Below, one piece after another: positions 40,568-50,957 of a stretch of DNA of 64,000 nucleotides. A program made the position numbers and the translations under genes. The DNA is from Fusicatenibacter saccharivorans. GTDB taxonomy: Bacteria; Bacillota; Clostridia; Lachnospirales; Lachnospiraceae. The DNA lies in the NCBI RefSeq assembly GCF_015557635.1, contig NZ_JADNOP010000015.1:1-64000 (forward strand), read 5' to 3'. The notes below the pieces were generated by a model that was not told the DNA's origin, ran no database searches, and saw nothing but the letters and a program-made list of their open reading frames with translations. Numbering within the stretch: position 1 is the first letter of the stretch; the number at the start of each line of letters is the position of its first letter.

Positions 40568-41710
40568 TTAGTCCAGGTAATCTTTCAGCTTTCTGGAACG
40601 GCTCGGATGGCGCAGTTTACGGAGCGCTTTCGCCTCGATCTGACGGATACGCTCTCTTGTAACATTAAACTCTTTACCAACCTCTTCGAGGGTTCTCGCA
40701 CGGCCATCATCAAGTCCGAAACGGAGACGCAGAACCTTCTGCTCACGGTCGGTCAGTGTGCTTAAGACATCCTCCAGCTGCTCTTTCAGCATCGTGAATG
40801 CTGCCGCATCTGCCGGTACCGGCACATTGTCATCCTGGATGAAGTCACCGAGGTGGCTGTCCTCCTCCTCGCCGATCGGGGTCTCAAGAGAAACCGGCTC
40901 CTGGGAAATTTTCAGGATCTCGCGGACACGCTCCACAGACATATGCATCTCCTCTGCGATCTCTTCCGGCGTAGGTTCGCGGCCTAACTCCTGCAGTAAC
41001 TGACGGGAAACGCGGATCAGCTTGTTGATCGTTTCTACCATATGAACCGGAATACGGATTGTTCTCGCCTGATCTGCAATCGCTCTTGTGATCGCCTGGC
41101 GGATCCACCACGTTGCATACGTAGAGAATTTGTATCCTTTGCGGTAGTCGAATTTTTCCACCGCTTTAATAAGACCTAAGTTACCTTCCTGAATCAGATC
41201 CAGAAACAGCATACCACGGCCTACGTAACGTTTTGCAATCGAAACAACAAGACGAAGGTTTGCCTCTGCCAGACGTTTTTTTGCTTCCTCATCTCCCTCT
41301 TCCATTCTCTGTGCCAGCTTAATCTCTTCCTCTGCAGAAAGAAGCGGCACTTTACCGATCTCTTTTAAGTACATGCGGACCGGATCCTCAATGCTGACGC
41401 CTTCCGGAACGGAAAGGTCGATGTTCTCCATATCGATCTCTTCTTCTTCAGAAAGATCGATGTCATCGTCGTCCAGAAGGAGAAGATCACGGTCTGCCGC
41501 ATTTGGATCCTCGGTCATGTCTGAGAGACGCAGTACGTCGATGCCGCTTGCCTCCAGGTATTCAAATACCTTCTCCATCTGCTCCGCGTCCAGCGGCATA
41601 TCGCGGAAAAAGTCGTTGATTTCCTGATATTCCAGGACGCTCTTTTTCTTTTTGCCGTATGCTACCAGCTCTTTTAATTTTTCCATAAATTTTGCTTTAT
41701 CGAACTCCAT
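40568..41710 (-). CDS. rpoD: Primary sigma factor RpoD (sigma-A)
   Basis: This is the housekeeping sigma factor. Region 1.2 is [21 protein letters not shown]; region 2 contains [31 protein letters not shown] and [10 protein letters not shown]; region 3 follows; region 4.2 ends in [23 protein letters not shown]. An acidic segment ([20 protein letters not shown]) precedes region 1.2. I chose the ATG at 41710 with a GGAAGGATGG region upstream, giving 380 residues, typical for sigma-A of clostridia. It is in the group dgt-dnaG-rpoD-trmK. Confidence 0.97.
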   Translation of the reverse strand: MEFDKAKFMEKLKELVAYGKKKKSVLEYQEINDFFRDMPLDAEQMEKVFEYLEASGIDVLRLSDMTEDPNAADRDLLLLDDDDIDLSEEEEIDMENIDLSVPEGVSIEDPVRMYLKEIGKVPLLSAEEEIKLAQRMEEGDEEAKKRLAEANLRLVVSIAKRYVGRGMLFLDLIQEGNLGLIKAVEKFDYRKGYKFSTYATWWIRQAITRAIADQARTIRIPVHMVETINKLIRVSRQLLQELGREPTPEEIAEEMHMSVERVREILKISQEPVSLETPIGEEEDSHLGDFIQDDNVPVPADAAAFTMLKEQLEDVLSTLTDREQKVLRLRFGLDDGRARTLEEVGKEFNVTRERIRQIEAKALRKLRHPSRSRKLKDYLD

Positions 41711-41815
41711 TGACTGTCCATCCTTCCATAGCTTGTATATATTCTGTCCCTGCCCTGCGAAATTAAACACACAGAACAGAAGATTCCAGGGTTTTTCTTG
41801 GGTATCCAGTTTTGC

Positions 41816-43594
41816 TTAAAAAGTGAATTCCGGAAGCTCCCCTGCTTTCCACCGCTCCAGGCTTTTTTTACCTGCCATCAATTTCTGCAGCGCCGCCATA
41901 TCGGTCACATTCATATGCGCCGACTGATATGCAATACTGTTCTCTTTCATATTGCAGATCACATCGTGCAGCGCGCGCCGTTTTTCCTCCTCTGTCTCCA
42001 GCGGGATTCTGGCATTAAAAAGGCCTGCAACTTCTTTCTGCTCCTCGGAATCAACAAACTGATTCAAAAGCTTTGCCGGATTCACCCCGCCCTCGTGATA
42101 CTGCAGCACAATCATCTCTGCAATCTGGTGGTAAAGAGGTGTGGTAAAATCCTCCGGCGTAATATATTTTTCCAGTTTTCCAATGAGCGCCGGATAAGAG
42201 GTCATCCATGTCAGCATCAGCTTCTGTGCTTTTTCGACACCGCCCTCTTTCTCTTTTTTGTTTGCGGCTGTATTCCGCGGCTTGACACGCTCCGTCCTTC
42301 CGGCTCCTGATAGTGCCATCTGACCGACCTGCTTTCGCAGTACTTCGACGGCAATCCCGTATTTTCCTGCCACTGCCTCAAGATAACTGTTCCGCTCGAT
42401 CTCATCCTCGATTGCAACGAGACGACGCACCGCCTCATGCAGGAAATCGGATTTGCCCTGCGGGTCGGCAAGGTCGAAATCGCGTTCCTTCATGCGGATC
42501 TCATACAAAACGCTGTTCTCCGCCTCTTCCAGACGTTTTTCGAACGCTTCGCAGCCCTCGTGCTGGATAAACTCATCCGGGTCCTTATACGGTCTCAAAT
42601 TGACGACACGCGTTGTAAGACCAACCCCTTTGAGCATCGGAATCGCACGAAGCGCCGCTTTGACGCCTGCCTCATCGCTGTCATAGATCACAAGAACCTC
42701 GTCGGTATACCGTTTCATCAGCCCCGCCTGCAGCGATGTGAGTGCTGTTCCAAGAGAAGCTACCGCGTTATTGAATCCTGCCTGGTGCATGGAGATGACG
42801 TCCATATAGCCCTCGCAGATAATCAGATTTTTTCTCCGTGAAGAGCGCGCCAGATGCAGCCCGTAGAGATTGCGGCTCTTATCGAAAATCTTTGTCTCCG
42901 GCGAGTTCAGGTATTTCGGCTTTCCATCCCCCATCACACGGCCTCCGAAGCCGATGACACGGCTGTTGGCATCCATGATCGGGTAAATGACACGGTTCCA
43001 GAACTTGTCCTGCATGCCATGCACCTCGTCCGCCAGAAAAAGGCCCGACTGACGCAGGATTTCATCGTCATACCCTTTTTCTTTTAAGAAACGGTACAGC
43101 AGGCTTCCATACTTATCTGAATAGCCAAGGCCGAATTTTCGAATCGTATCATCCGAAAGGCCGCGCCCCTTCAGGTAATCGTAGCCCTGCTTTCCGCGCT
43201 CGGTGTGGAGCTGGTAATAATAGAATTTCGCCGCCTGCTTATTGATCTCCAGCAGCGTATTCTTTAAATCGGCCTGCTCCTTTGCTTCTTTCGAATACTC
43301 CATCTGCGGAAGCTCCACCCCGGCCCGGTCCGCCAGAAATTTCAAAGCTTCCACAAACGTAAAGTTTTCATATTCCATCAAAAACGTAAAGACATTTCCT
43401 CCGGCTCCGCATCCGAAGCAGTAATACATCTGCTTTCCTGGGCTGACGGAAAAGGAAGGGGACTTCTCATTGTGGAACGGGCAGAGCCCGAAGTAAGAGC
43501 TTCCTCTTCTTGTCAGCTTTACGTAGCCGGATATCACATCTACGATGTCATTTTTCATACGAATCTCTTCCACTAAATCATCGGAATATCGCAT
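41816..43594 (-). CDS. dnaG: DNA primase
   Basis: The enzyme makes RNA primers for replication. The N-terminal zinc-binding domain has CPFHNEKSPSFSVSPGK followed by YYCFGCGAGG. The TOPRIM domain is seen at LIICEGYMDVI, then LVIYDSDEAG. The C-terminal helicase-binding domain is helical and less conserved. At 592 residues the length is normal. It lies between dgt and rpoD, the ancient macromolecular-synthesis order. Confidence 0.97.
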   Translation of the reverse strand: MRYSDDLVEEIRMKNDIVDVISGYVKLTRRGSSYFGLCPFHNEKSPSFSVSPGKQMYYCFGCGAGGNVFTFLMEYENFTFVEALKFLADRAGVELPQMEYSKEAKEQADLKNTLLEINKQAAKFYYYQLHTERGKQGYDYLKGRGLSDDTIRKFGLGYSDKYGSLLYRFLKEKGYDDEILRQSGLFLADEVHGMQDKFWNRVIYPIMDANSRVIGFGGRVMGDGKPKYLNSPETKIFDKSRNLYGLHLARSSRRKNLIICEGYMDVISMHQAGFNNAVASLGTALTSLQAGLMKRYTDEVLVIYDSDEAGVKAALRAIPMLKGVGLTTRVVNLRPYKDPDEFIQHEGCEAFEKRLEEAENSVLYEIRMKERDFDLADPQGKSDFLHEAVRRLVAIEDEIERNSYLEAVAGKYGIAVEVLRKQVGQMALSGAGRTERVKPRNTAANKKEKEGGVEKAQKLMLTWMTSYPALIGKLEKYITPEDFTTPLYHQIAEMIVLQYHEGGVNPAKLLNQFVDSEEQKEVAGLFNARIPLETEEEKRRALHDVICNMKENSIAYQSAHMNVTDMAALQKLMAGKKSLERWKAGELPEFTF

Positions 43595-43610
43595 TTTTTC
43601 CTCCCTGTAT

Positions 43611-44618
43611 CTAATAAACCGCCCAGGCTTTCGGCACGAACAGCTCCTCGTATTTGTGCATGGAATACTGATCGGTCATACCGGCAATATAATCGCATAC
43701 TACCTGTGTCTTGTCCTCGCCGCACCCGATCAGATTCCGGTACTCGCGGGACATCTGTTCCGGGTGCTCCTGGTAGTAGGTGTAGAGGGAAATCAGCATC
43801 TTCTTTGCCTTCTCCTCCTCTTTTTTCGCCTCCGGGTTGCGGTAGACGTTCGCGAACATCAACTCCCGCAGCAGGCGCATTCCCTCGGCAATCTCCGCCG
43901 ACTGGCGCACATACTCCGTTCCGCGGCTCTGCTCCACAATATCGTGGATCAGCGTATTGAGCCGCTCGCGGCACGTATCGCCAAGAACAACGCGGATCGT
44001 AATCGGGATGTCATCCTCGCTTAAGATGCCGGCGCGGATGGCATCGTCCATATCGTGGTGGATGTAGGCGATCTTGTCGCAGAGACGCACAACCTGTCCC
44101 TCCAGGGTCGACGGCTTTCCCGCCGTGCGGTGGTTCAGAATTCCATCCCGCACTTCCCAGGTCAGGTTCAGGCCCTGTCCTTCCTTTTCTAGAACCTCCA
44201 CGACACGGACGCTCTGTTCCGCGTGGCGGAAGCCCCCGGGATGCACCGCATTGAGCGCCGCTTCCCCGGAATGGCCAAACGGCGTGTGTCCGAGATCGTG
44301 GCCGAGCGCAATGGCTTCGGTCAGATCCTCATTCAGATTCAGCGCCCGCGCAATCGTGCGGGCAATCTGGGACACCTCGAGTGTGTGCGTCAGGCGGGTC
44401 CGGTAATGATCGCCCTGCGCAGCGAGAAACACCTGTGTTTTGTCTTTCATCCTGCGAAAGGCTTTGGAATGGAGAATCCGGTCCCGGTCTCTCTGGTAGA
44501 CGGTGCGGATGTCACACTCCGGTTCATATCGGTCCCTTCCTCTGGAATTCCGGCTGTGCGCCGCATAAGGACTCAGCTCCTGAAATTCCCGTTCTTCAAA
44601 CGATTCTCTCAAGTTCAA
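43611..44618 (-). CDS. dgt: Deoxyguanosinetriphosphate triphosphohydrolase-like protein
   Basis: This is an HD-domain phosphohydrolase that removes triphosphate from dNTPs. Metal ligands are in RLTHTLEVSQIARTIARAL and GHDLGHTPFGHSGE, with ILNHRT and DKIAYIHHDMDDA downstream. At 335 residues it belongs to the short clostridial group (dGTPase-like proteins beside dnaG). The start is TTG with AGAGGTGG upstream. The stop lies 17 bases before dnaG. The region 44619-44751 upstream is AT-rich and holds no gene. Confidence 0.88.
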   Translation of the reverse strand: MNLRESFEEREFQELSPYAAHSRNSRGRDRYEPECDIRTVYQRDRDRILHSKAFRRMKDKTQVFLAAQGDHYRTRLTHTLEVSQIARTIARALNLNEDLTEAIALGHDLGHTPFGHSGEAALNAVHPGGFRHAEQSVRVVEVLEKEGQGLNLTWEVRDGILNHRTAGKPSTLEGQVVRLCDKIAYIHHDMDDAIRAGILSEDDIPITIRVVLGDTCRERLNTLIHDIVEQSRGTEYVRQSAEIAEGMRLLRELMFANVYRNPEAKKEEEKAKKMLISLYTYYQEHPEQMSREYRNLIGCGEDKTQVVCDYIAGMTDQYSMHKYEELFVPKAWAVY

Positions 44619-44751
44619 ACGAAGACCACCTCTTTCCCGGTAATATGCCTGTAACAGTTCTTTTCATTGTCCTCCTATTTCCTATATTCGGTGCCCGATT
44701 CCGATTTCCTTTTTTATTTTTCAAATTTTTCAAATTTTTTCAAAAAAAGTG

Positions 44752-44780
44752 TTGACGGCTTACAACTCTGGTGCTATAAT
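44752..44780 (+). promoter_or_regulatory. Promoter of the tRNA-Leu pair
   Basis: TTGACG (44752-44757), a 17-base spacer and TATAAT (44775-44780), near consensus. The first tRNA starts 42 bases after the -10 box. Confidence 0.85.
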
Positions 44781-44821
44781 ACATCTTGTCGTCAGCGAGA
44801 TGACAAAAACTTAAAGAACAT

Positions 44822-44906
44822 GCGGAAGTGCTGGAATTGGCAGACAGGCCAGACTAAGGATCTGGTGGTCATTGCGATCGTGTGGGTTCAAGTCCCATCT
44901 TCCGCA
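44822..44906 (+). tRNA. tRNA-Leu (anticodon AAG), copy 1
   Basis: The acceptor stem GCGGAAG/CTTCCGC with discriminator A, a D-arm containing GGAATTGGCAG, anticodon stem CCAGA/TCTGG around CTAAGGA (anticodon AAG), a long variable arm (TGGTCATTGCGATCG), and a GGTTCAAGTCC T-loop make a class II leucine tRNA of 85 nt. CCA is not encoded. A34 would need deamination to inosine by TadA to read CUC as well as CUU. Confidence 0.95.
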
Positions 44907-44931
44907 TGAAATTTAAAAAACTACATAACAT

Positions 44932-45016
44932 GCGGAAGTGCTGGAATTGGCAGACAGGCCAGACTAAGGATCTGGTGGTCATTGCGATCGTGTGGGTTCA
45001 AGTCCCATCTTCCGCA
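44932..45016 (+). tRNA. tRNA-Leu (anticodon AAG), copy 2
   Basis: It is identical to copy 1 over all 85 bases, 25 bases downstream and on the same transcript. The flanks differ, so this is a tandem gene duplication kept identical by gene conversion or of recent origin. Confidence 0.95.
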
Positions 45017-45021
45017 GAACG

Positions 45022-45049
45022 AAAACCCTTGTGCATGCAAGGGTTTTTT
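45022..45049 (+). terminator. Terminator of the tRNA-Leu unit
   Basis: AAAACCCTTG pairs with CAAGGGTTTT around a 6-nt loop and is followed by T. Confidence 0.9.
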
Positions 45050-45056
45050 CCTGCTC

Positions 45057-45103
45057 AAAAAAATCAGAGGAAATTCCTTTCCGGATCCCTCTGATTTTTT
45101 ATT
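45057..45103. terminator. Bidirectional terminator near ilvA
   Basis: AAAAATCAGAGG pairs with CCTCTGATTTTTT. It lies 40-80 bases past the ilvA stop and backs up the tRNA terminator on the plus strand. Confidence 0.83.
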
Positions 45104-45140
45104 TTTCTTTTTTTCAGAATTTTCTCTGCAATTTCTGTTT

Positions 45141-46364
45141 TTACAGGTTCGGTCTTACAATCTTCGGTGTATAGCCAGCCTCTTCCAGTGCTTTGACAAT
45201 ACGGTTCTTGTGATCGGTGCCGAATGCCTCCATTGTGATGCGGAGCTCTACTGCAGCACTTCTGTTCGTTGTGAAGAACTGGTTGTGGTCCAGTTTGATG
45301 ACGTTTCCGTTCTCGTTTGCAATCACCTGGGAAACGCGTACCAGCTCGCCTGGTTTATCCGGCAGAAGAACGGATACAGTAAAGATACGGTCTCTCTGGA
45401 TCAGTCCGTTCTGGATCACGGAAGACATGGTGATGACGTCCATATTTCCGCCGCTTAAGATCGAAACAATCTTTTTGCCTTTGACATCCAGATGCTTTAA
45501 TGCAGCCACAGTCAGAAGACCGGAGTTCTCAACGATCATCTTGTGGTTTTCTACCATATCAAGGAATGCTACGATCAGCTCATCATCATCCACAGTAATG
45601 ATCTCGTCCAGGTTCTGTCTTACATACGGGAAAATCTTGGATCCCGGTGTCTGTACTGCAGTACCGTCTGCAATTGTGCTGACAGGAGATACGGTCGTTA
45701 CCTCGCCTTTTTCAAAAGAAGCCTTCATACAGGCTGCTCCGGACGGCTCAACACCGATGACTTTGATGTTTGGTTTCAGCAGTTTTGCCAGTGTGGAAAC
45801 ACCGGTAGCCAGTCCGCCTCCTCCGATCGGAACAAGGATATAATCTACGAGCGGAAGCTCCTGAATTACTTCCATAGCGATGGTTCCCTGGCCGGTTGCA
45901 ACGGTCAGATCATCGAACGGGTGAATAAAGGTATAGCCATGCTCTGCTGCAAGCTCGTATGCTTTTGCACATGCCTCATCGTACACATCTCCGTACAGAA
46001 CAACCTCAGCGCCGTAGCTCTGGGTACGCTCTACTTTGATGAGCGGTGTGGTAGTCGGCATCACGATGACAGCCTTTGCACCGTAGCATTTTGCCGCATA
46101 CGCAACGCCCTGTGCATGGTTTCCTGCAGATGCGGTGATCAGTCCTTTTGCGCGCTCCTCTTCACTTAAGGTGCTGATTTTGTAATAGGCACCGCGCAGC
46201 TTATAGGCGCCGGTCAGCTGCATATTTTCCGGTTTTAAGTAGACTTTATTTCCCGTCTGCTCGCTGAAATATTTGCTGTAAACCAGTTTGGTCTCCTGTG
46301 TTACTTTTTTTACAATTTCAGACGCTTCCTCAAATTTCGGGAGTGTCAGCATTTCTTCTGCCAT
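45141..46364 (-). CDS. ilvA: Threonine ammonia-lyase with ACT-like domain
   Basis: This PLP enzyme deaminates threonine to 2-oxobutyrate. The PLP lysine is in LTGAYKLRGA, the phosphate-binding loop is IGGGGLATG, and ASAGNHAQGVAYA is the substrate loop. Residues about 330-407 form one ACT-like regulatory domain (VSVLLPDKPGELVRVSQVIA). At 407 residues it has the short (catabolic-like) catalytic core plus one ACT domain, as commonly annotated ilvA/tdcB in clostridia. Whether isoleucine inhibits it cannot be seen. Confidence 0.93.
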   Translation of the reverse strand: MAEEMLTLPKFEEASEIVKKVTQETKLVYSKYFSEQTGNKVYLKPENMQLTGAYKLRGAYYKISTLSEEERAKGLITASAGNHAQGVAYAAKCYGAKAVIVMPTTTPLIKVERTQSYGAEVVLYGDVYDEACAKAYELAAEHGYTFIHPFDDLTVATGQGTIAMEVIQELPLVDYILVPIGGGGLATGVSTLAKLLKPNIKVIGVEPSGAACMKASFEKGEVTTVSPVSTIADGTAVQTPGSKIFPYVRQNLDEIITVDDDELIVAFLDMVENHKMIVENSGLLTVAALKHLDVKGKKIVSILSGGNMDVITMSSVIQNGLIQRDRIFTVSVLLPDKPGELVRVSQVIANENGNVIKLDHNQFFTTNRSAAVELRITMEAFGTDHKNRIVKALEEAGYTPKIVRPNL

Positions 46365-46387
46365 AGTCTTTTCTCCTTGTTGTCTTT

Positions 46388-47329
46388 TTAAGCATTCTCT
46401 TCGGATGTATGGAACAGTGCATTTACAAACTGGTCTGCATCAAATTTCTGCAGATCGTGGATGCTCTCGCCCACGCCGATGTATTTGACCGGAATATCAA
46501 GCTCGGACTGGATGGCAACGGCGATACCGCCCTTTGCAGTTCCGTCCAGCTTCGTCAGAATGATACCGGTGACATTTGCCACTTCTGCAAACTGTCTTGC
46601 CTGCTGCAGCGCATTCTGGCCCGTGGTACCATCCAGCACCACCAGCGTTTCCAGATATGCCTCTGGGTACTCTTTTTCCAGAATCCGGTAAATCTTGTGG
46701 AGCTCTTCCATCAGGTTCTTCTTGTTGTGAAGTCTTCCTGCCGTATCACAGATCAGCACATCCGCATTTCTGGCTTTTGCCGCTGCGACTGCATCGTACA
46801 CGATGGACGCCGGATCTGCTCCGTTCTGTCCGCCGATGATATCCACGCCGGCGCGGTGCGCCCACTCCGTGAGCTGCTCGCCTGCCGCTGCACGGAACGT
46901 ATCTGCTGCCGCAAGAACAACCTTTTTGCCCTGATCCTTCAGAAGGCCGGCCAGCTTTCCGACGGAGGTCGTTTTTCCGACTCCATTGACACCGATCACC
47001 AGCACTACCGATTTCCGGTTTTCAAATTCATAGGCTGTATCGCCTACATCCATCTGTTTTTTGATGCTCTCGATCAGAAGCTGTTTGCACTCTGCCGGAT
47101 CGGTAATGTGCTCTTCTGCCACCCGCTCTTTTAAGTGGTCAATAATTTTGGTCGTTGTATTGATGCCGATATCTCCCATGACGAGAATCTCCTCGATCTC
47201 CTCATAAAAATCGTCATCAATATTGGAATAGCCGCTGAAAATAGAATCAATTCCAGCTACAATGCTGTCTCGGGTCTTCGTCAGACCGTTGACAAGACGT
47301 TTGAAAAAGCCTACTTTCTCCTCCGCCAT
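46388..47329 (-). CDS. ftsY: Signal recognition particle receptor FtsY
   Basis: This GTPase docks SRP-ribosome complexes at the membrane. After a short N-domain ([23 protein letters not shown]), the G domain has [42 protein letters not shown] and [10 protein letters not shown]. It lacks the long acidic A-domain of E. coli, as is usual in Firmicutes. The length is 313 residues. It lies 60 bases after smc, and the last gene of plsX-acpP-rnc-smc-ftsY is this one. Confidence 0.96.
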   Translation of the reverse strand: MAEEKVGFFKRLVNGLTKTRDSIVAGIDSIFSGYSNIDDDFYEEIEEILVMGDIGINTTTKIIDHLKERVAEEHITDPAECKQLLIESIKKQMDVGDTAYEFENRKSVVLVIGVNGVGKTTSVGKLAGLLKDQGKKVVLAAADTFRAAAGEQLTEWAHRAGVDIIGGQNGADPASIVYDAVAAAKARNADVLICDTAGRLHNKKNLMEELHKIYRILEKEYPEAYLETLVVLDGTTGQNALQQARQFAEVANVTGIILTKLDGTAKGGIAVAIQSELDIPVKYIGVGESIHDLQKFDADQFVNALFHTSEENA

Positions 47330-47389
47330 ACCGTTCGCCTCCCTTTATCTTTTCTATCTTACTTCTTTCGTATTGTATCTTATTCGTTT

Positions 47390-50300
47390 CTATTTGTCCA
47401 GTTCTCCCTCGATCAAATCGACAGAAACAAGGGTAGAAACACCCTTCTCCTGCATCGTGATGCCGTACAGACGGTCTGCCGCCGTCATCGTACCGCGCCT
47501 GTGGGTGATGACGATGAACTGGGTATTTTTTGTCAGCTTATGCAGATACTGCGCAAAACGCGTTACGTTGGAATCGTCGAGCGCCGCCTCGATCTCGTCA
47601 AGTAAACAGAACGGGGACGGCTTCAAGTTCTGGATTGCAAAAAGCAGCGCAATCGCGGTCAGTGCCTTCTCGCCTCCGGAGAGCTGCATCATATTCTGCA
47701 GTTTCTTTCCCGGCGGCTGGGAAATGATGCGGATACCTGCCTCGAGTACATCCGTGTCCTCCTCGAGCTCCAGCGTTCCCTTTCCGCCGCCGAACAGCTG
47801 GCGGAACACGCGGTCAAACTCTTTCCGGATCTCCTCGAATTTTTCCGTGAACTGCTTGCGCATACCGGCATCCAGCTCATCGATGATGCCCTGCAGTGTC
47901 TCCGCCGCCTTGACAAGATCGGTGTGCTGTGCATCGAGAAAGGCGTGGCGCTCCGAAATCTCTTTGTACTCCTCAATCGCATTCACATTGACAGAGCCAA
48001 GTTTCCGGATCGCATCTTTTACTTCCAGCACACACCGCTTTAATTCACTGCGCTCCGGAATCTCCTCCATCTGGAACTCTCTTGCGTGGCCCGGTGTCAC
48101 TTCGTACTCTTCCCAGAGATACGAGGTCTGTGCCTCTTTTGTCTCCTCCAGCTTTTCTTTCTGGCTGTTCAGACGGAAGCACTCTTTGTCCATCAGGGAA
48201 ATCTGGTCGGAGAGCTGATCCCGCTTCTCGAAAAATTCTTTGTGATCTGCGCTTAATGCTTCTTTTTTCTCCTGCAGTTCCACAATCCGGCGGTCTTCCT
48301 CTTCTTTTGCCTGCACTGCTGCTGCAATCGTCTTCTGGATCTCCACGATGTCCTGCTGTTTCCTTTTGACATCGTCTTTTTCCTCCGCCGCTTTTTCCAG
48401 CATGGTGCGGCTTTCCGCTTCCAGTTTTCCCGTCTCTTCCTCAAGACGGCGGATGTTCTGGGCAAGGAATCCATCCTTCTGGGACAGATTTGCGTAATTT
48501 AACCGGATTTCTTCAAGATCCTTCGTATATTCTGCTTCCCGGCGGCGAAGCCCTGTAAGCGCCTCCTGCGCCTTCTGGATATTCTCCTGCAGCGTGCTTT
48601 CCCGCTCCACCGATTCCTGCATTTCCTGACCGATGACTTTCCGGTTCCGCTCAATCTCGGCGATCTGATTTTCAATCTCGAGACTCTCCTTCTGAAGCGC
48701 TTCAAAATCCAGACGGATTTCCGTCTTTTTCTCGCGCGCTTTTTCCAGATTCAGGCGCACCGTATTCTGCTCGATGTACTGCCGCTGCAGTTTTTCATTC
48801 AGCTCGGTGCGGAGATCGCGGATTTCATTCCGCTTATTTTTCTTCTCTTCAAGTTCCTGCTGGATTTCCCGCAGTTCCTTCGCAAGACCCTGTACGCTCT
48901 TTTCGAGTTCCTCAATCTCACGCCGTCTTCCGAGCAGGTTGCTGTTGTTCCGGAACGAACCTCCTGTCATGGAACCGCCCGGGCTCAAGAGCTCGCCCTC
49001 GAGGGTTACCATGCGGAGCGTCTGACGGTATTTCCGCTGGATCACAATGGCATGGTCGATCGTGTCGACCACCAGCGTTCTTCCAAGCAACTGTGCCACA
49101 AGGCCCTCATACACCGGGTCGTACGAAACAAGTGCATTTGCCACACCAAGCACACCGGTTTCTCTTGCCGCATCCTCATTCACCTGCGTTTTTTTCCCGC
49201 GCATACTGGTGAGCGGAAGGAACGTCGCACGGCCGAAATGGCCCCGTTTCAGGTATTCAATCAGGTATTTCGCCGTCGCCTCATTGTCGGTGACAATATT
49301 CTGAATGCTGCCGCCAAGTGCGGTCTCGATCGCCATCTCGTACTTTTTCTCCGCCTGCAGAAGATCCGCCACAACGCCGTGGATGCCGGGATTCCGGTCT
49401 TTCTGCTCCATGACCTTCCGAATACTGTTTCCATAGCCGTCGTACCGCTCGGTGATGTTCTTTAAGGATTCGAGCCTTGACGCTTCTCTGTGGTAATTGG
49501 TCTGGCCGGCTTCCATCTCTTTCGTCTGGTTCGAGAGATCCGCCGTCAGCGCGGTAATCTTCTGATCTGCCTCCTGGTACTGCTGTTTCAGGCTGCTTAC
49601 CGTCTCTCCGAGCGCTTCAAACGCGTTCTGCAGTTCTTCCATCTGCCCGTTCTGTTCGGACTCGCTCGTCTTTAAATGCAGCACCCTCTGGCTTAATTCT
49701 GCCTTTCGGATGCCGATCTGCTCGAGCATCGCATCGTAGCGCTGCATTTTTCCCTTCGTGGAACCCCGCTGGTTCAGAAGGCCGATGACTTCGCTCTTAT
49801 CCTGTTCACTCTGCAGCTCGACTGCCTGGATCTGCTCCTGGCATTCCGAGAGAGCGGCCTCTTTCTCACTCTTTTCCGTCTCTGACCCAAGAAGTGCTTC
49901 ATGAAGTCCGTCCTTTTCTGCCTGATATGTATTTTTTTCTGCCGTCTTTGTGCGGCTCTCCGCGCGGATCGCCTCCAGACGTCCTCTTAATGTGTCGCTG
50001 TTCCTCTCCGATGCATGAATCTGCTCGTTCAACACCTCGATCTGGTTTTCGAGCTGCTGGCGTTTCAGTGCATTCTCCCCCGCCTGATCGCGCGCAGAAA
50101 GAATCGTCTGGTCCAGTTTTTCCTGCTCCTGTTCCAGCTTTTCATACTCCTGCTTCGTATGCTCAAAAGCCTCTTTCGTGCTCTTTAACTGCTCTTCTGC
50201 AATCCGGTACCGGTCTTCTACTTTCGTGAGATCGTTCCGGATGCGCTCCATCTCGAGCAGAAACATATTGATATCGAGGATCTTTAATTCCTCTTTCTTC

Positions 50301-50950
50301 TTTAAATAAATCTTTGCCGTCTCAGACTGGCGTTCCAGCGGCTCTAACTGCCTTGTCAGTTCCGAGAGAATGTCGTTGACGCGCACCAGATTCTGCTGCT
50401 CTTCCGCCAGCTTCTTTTCGGTCACGGCCTTCCTTCTCTTGAATTTGACAATTCCTGCCGCCTCGTCAAACAGCTCCCGGCGCTCTTCCGGCTTACCGCT
50501 TAAGATCTTATCAATCTGACCCTGTCCGATGATGGAATAGCCTTCTTTTCCGATACCGGTATCGTAGAACAGCTCGTTGATGTCCTTTAACCGGCACGAT
50601 GCACCATTCATCAGATACTCGCTCTCACCGGAGCGGTAGAGCCGTCTCGTCACCGTGACTTCCTCGAAATCGACATTCAGCTTGTGGTCGGAATTGTCGA
50701 GTGTAATTGCAACCGACGCGTAGCCGAGCGGCTTTCTCGTCTCGGTTCCGGAGAAAATAACATCCTGCATATTTCCGCCGCGGAGCTGCTTGGCGCTCTG
50801 TTCGCCGAGCACCCAGCGCACCGCATCGCCAACATTGCTCTTTCCACTGCCGTTCGGCCCTACAACGCCGGTAATACCGTCGTGGAACTGCAGAATGGTT
50901 TTGTTGGCAAACGACTTAAATCCCTGCATTTCAATGGATTTGAGATACAT
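47390..50950 (-). CDS. smc: Chromosome segregation protein SMC
   Basis: This is a condensin ATPase of 1186 residues. The N-terminal head has Walker A GPNGSGKSN at about residue 32, then a long coiled coil, a hinge near residues 520-640 (GIHGVVADLLQAEKKYEMAIETALGGSIQNIV...), a return coil, and the C-terminal head with signature LSGGEKALTAIALLFA and Walker B FCLLDEIEAALDD. It forms a complex with ScpA and ScpB, whose genes are not here. The length is normal. Its start is seven bases after the rnc stop. Confidence 0.97.
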   Translation of the reverse strand: MYLKSIEMQGFKSFANKTILQFHDGITGVVGPNGSGKSNVGDAVRWVLGEQSAKQLRGGNMQDVIFSGTETRKPLGYASVAITLDNSDHKLNVDFEEVTVTRRLYRSGESEYLMNGASCRLKDINELFYDTGIGKEGYSIIGQGQIDKILSGKPEERRELFDEAAGIVKFKRRKAVTEKKLAEEQQNLVRVNDILSELTRQLEPLERQSETAKIYLKKKEELKILDINMFLLEMERIRNDLTKVEDRYRIAEEQLKSTKEAFEHTKQEYEKLEQEQEKLDQTILSARDQAGENALKRQQLENQIEVLNEQIHASERNSDTLRGRLEAIRAESRTKTAEKNTYQAEKDGLHEALLGSETEKSEKEAALSECQEQIQAVELQSEQDKSEVIGLLNQRGSTKGKMQRYDAMLEQIGIRKAELSQRVLHLKTSESEQNGQMEELQNAFEALGETVSSLKQQYQEADQKITALTADLSNQTKEMEAGQTNYHREASRLESLKNITERYDGYGNSIRKVMEQKDRNPGIHGVVADLLQAEKKYEMAIETALGGSIQNIVTDNEATAKYLIEYLKRGHFGRATFLPLTSMRGKKTQVNEDAARETGVLGVANALVSYDPVYEGLVAQLLGRTLVVDTIDHAIVIQRKYRQTLRMVTLEGELLSPGGSMTGGSFRNNSNLLGRRREIEELEKSVQGLAKELREIQQELEEKKNKRNEIRDLRTELNEKLQRQYIEQNTVRLNLEKAREKKTEIRLDFEALQKESLEIENQIAEIERNRKVIGQEMQESVERESTLQENIQKAQEALTGLRRREAEYTKDLEEIRLNYANLSQKDGFLAQNIRRLEEETGKLEAESRTMLEKAAEEKDDVKRKQQDIVEIQKTIAAAVQAKEEEDRRIVELQEKKEALSADHKEFFEKRDQLSDQISLMDKECFRLNSQKEKLEETKEAQTSYLWEEYEVTPGHAREFQMEEIPERSELKRCVLEVKDAIRKLGSVNVNAIEEYKEISERHAFLDAQHTDLVKAAETLQGIIDELDAGMRKQFTEKFEEIRKEFDRVFRQLFGGGKGTLELEEDTDVLEAGIRIISQPPGKKLQNMMQLSGGEKALTAIALLFAIQNLKPSPFCLLDEIEAALDDSNVTRFAQYLHKLTKNTQFIVITHRRGTMTAADRLYGITMQEKGVSTLVSVDLIEGELDK

Positions 50951-50957
50951 AATTCAC

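Noticed and set aside
44822-45016. The 85-base direct repeat as a mobile element or CRISPR repeat
   Set aside because: Both copies are complete leucine tRNA genes, so the repeat is a tRNA duplication. No CRISPR array or cas gene is seen anywhere in the window.
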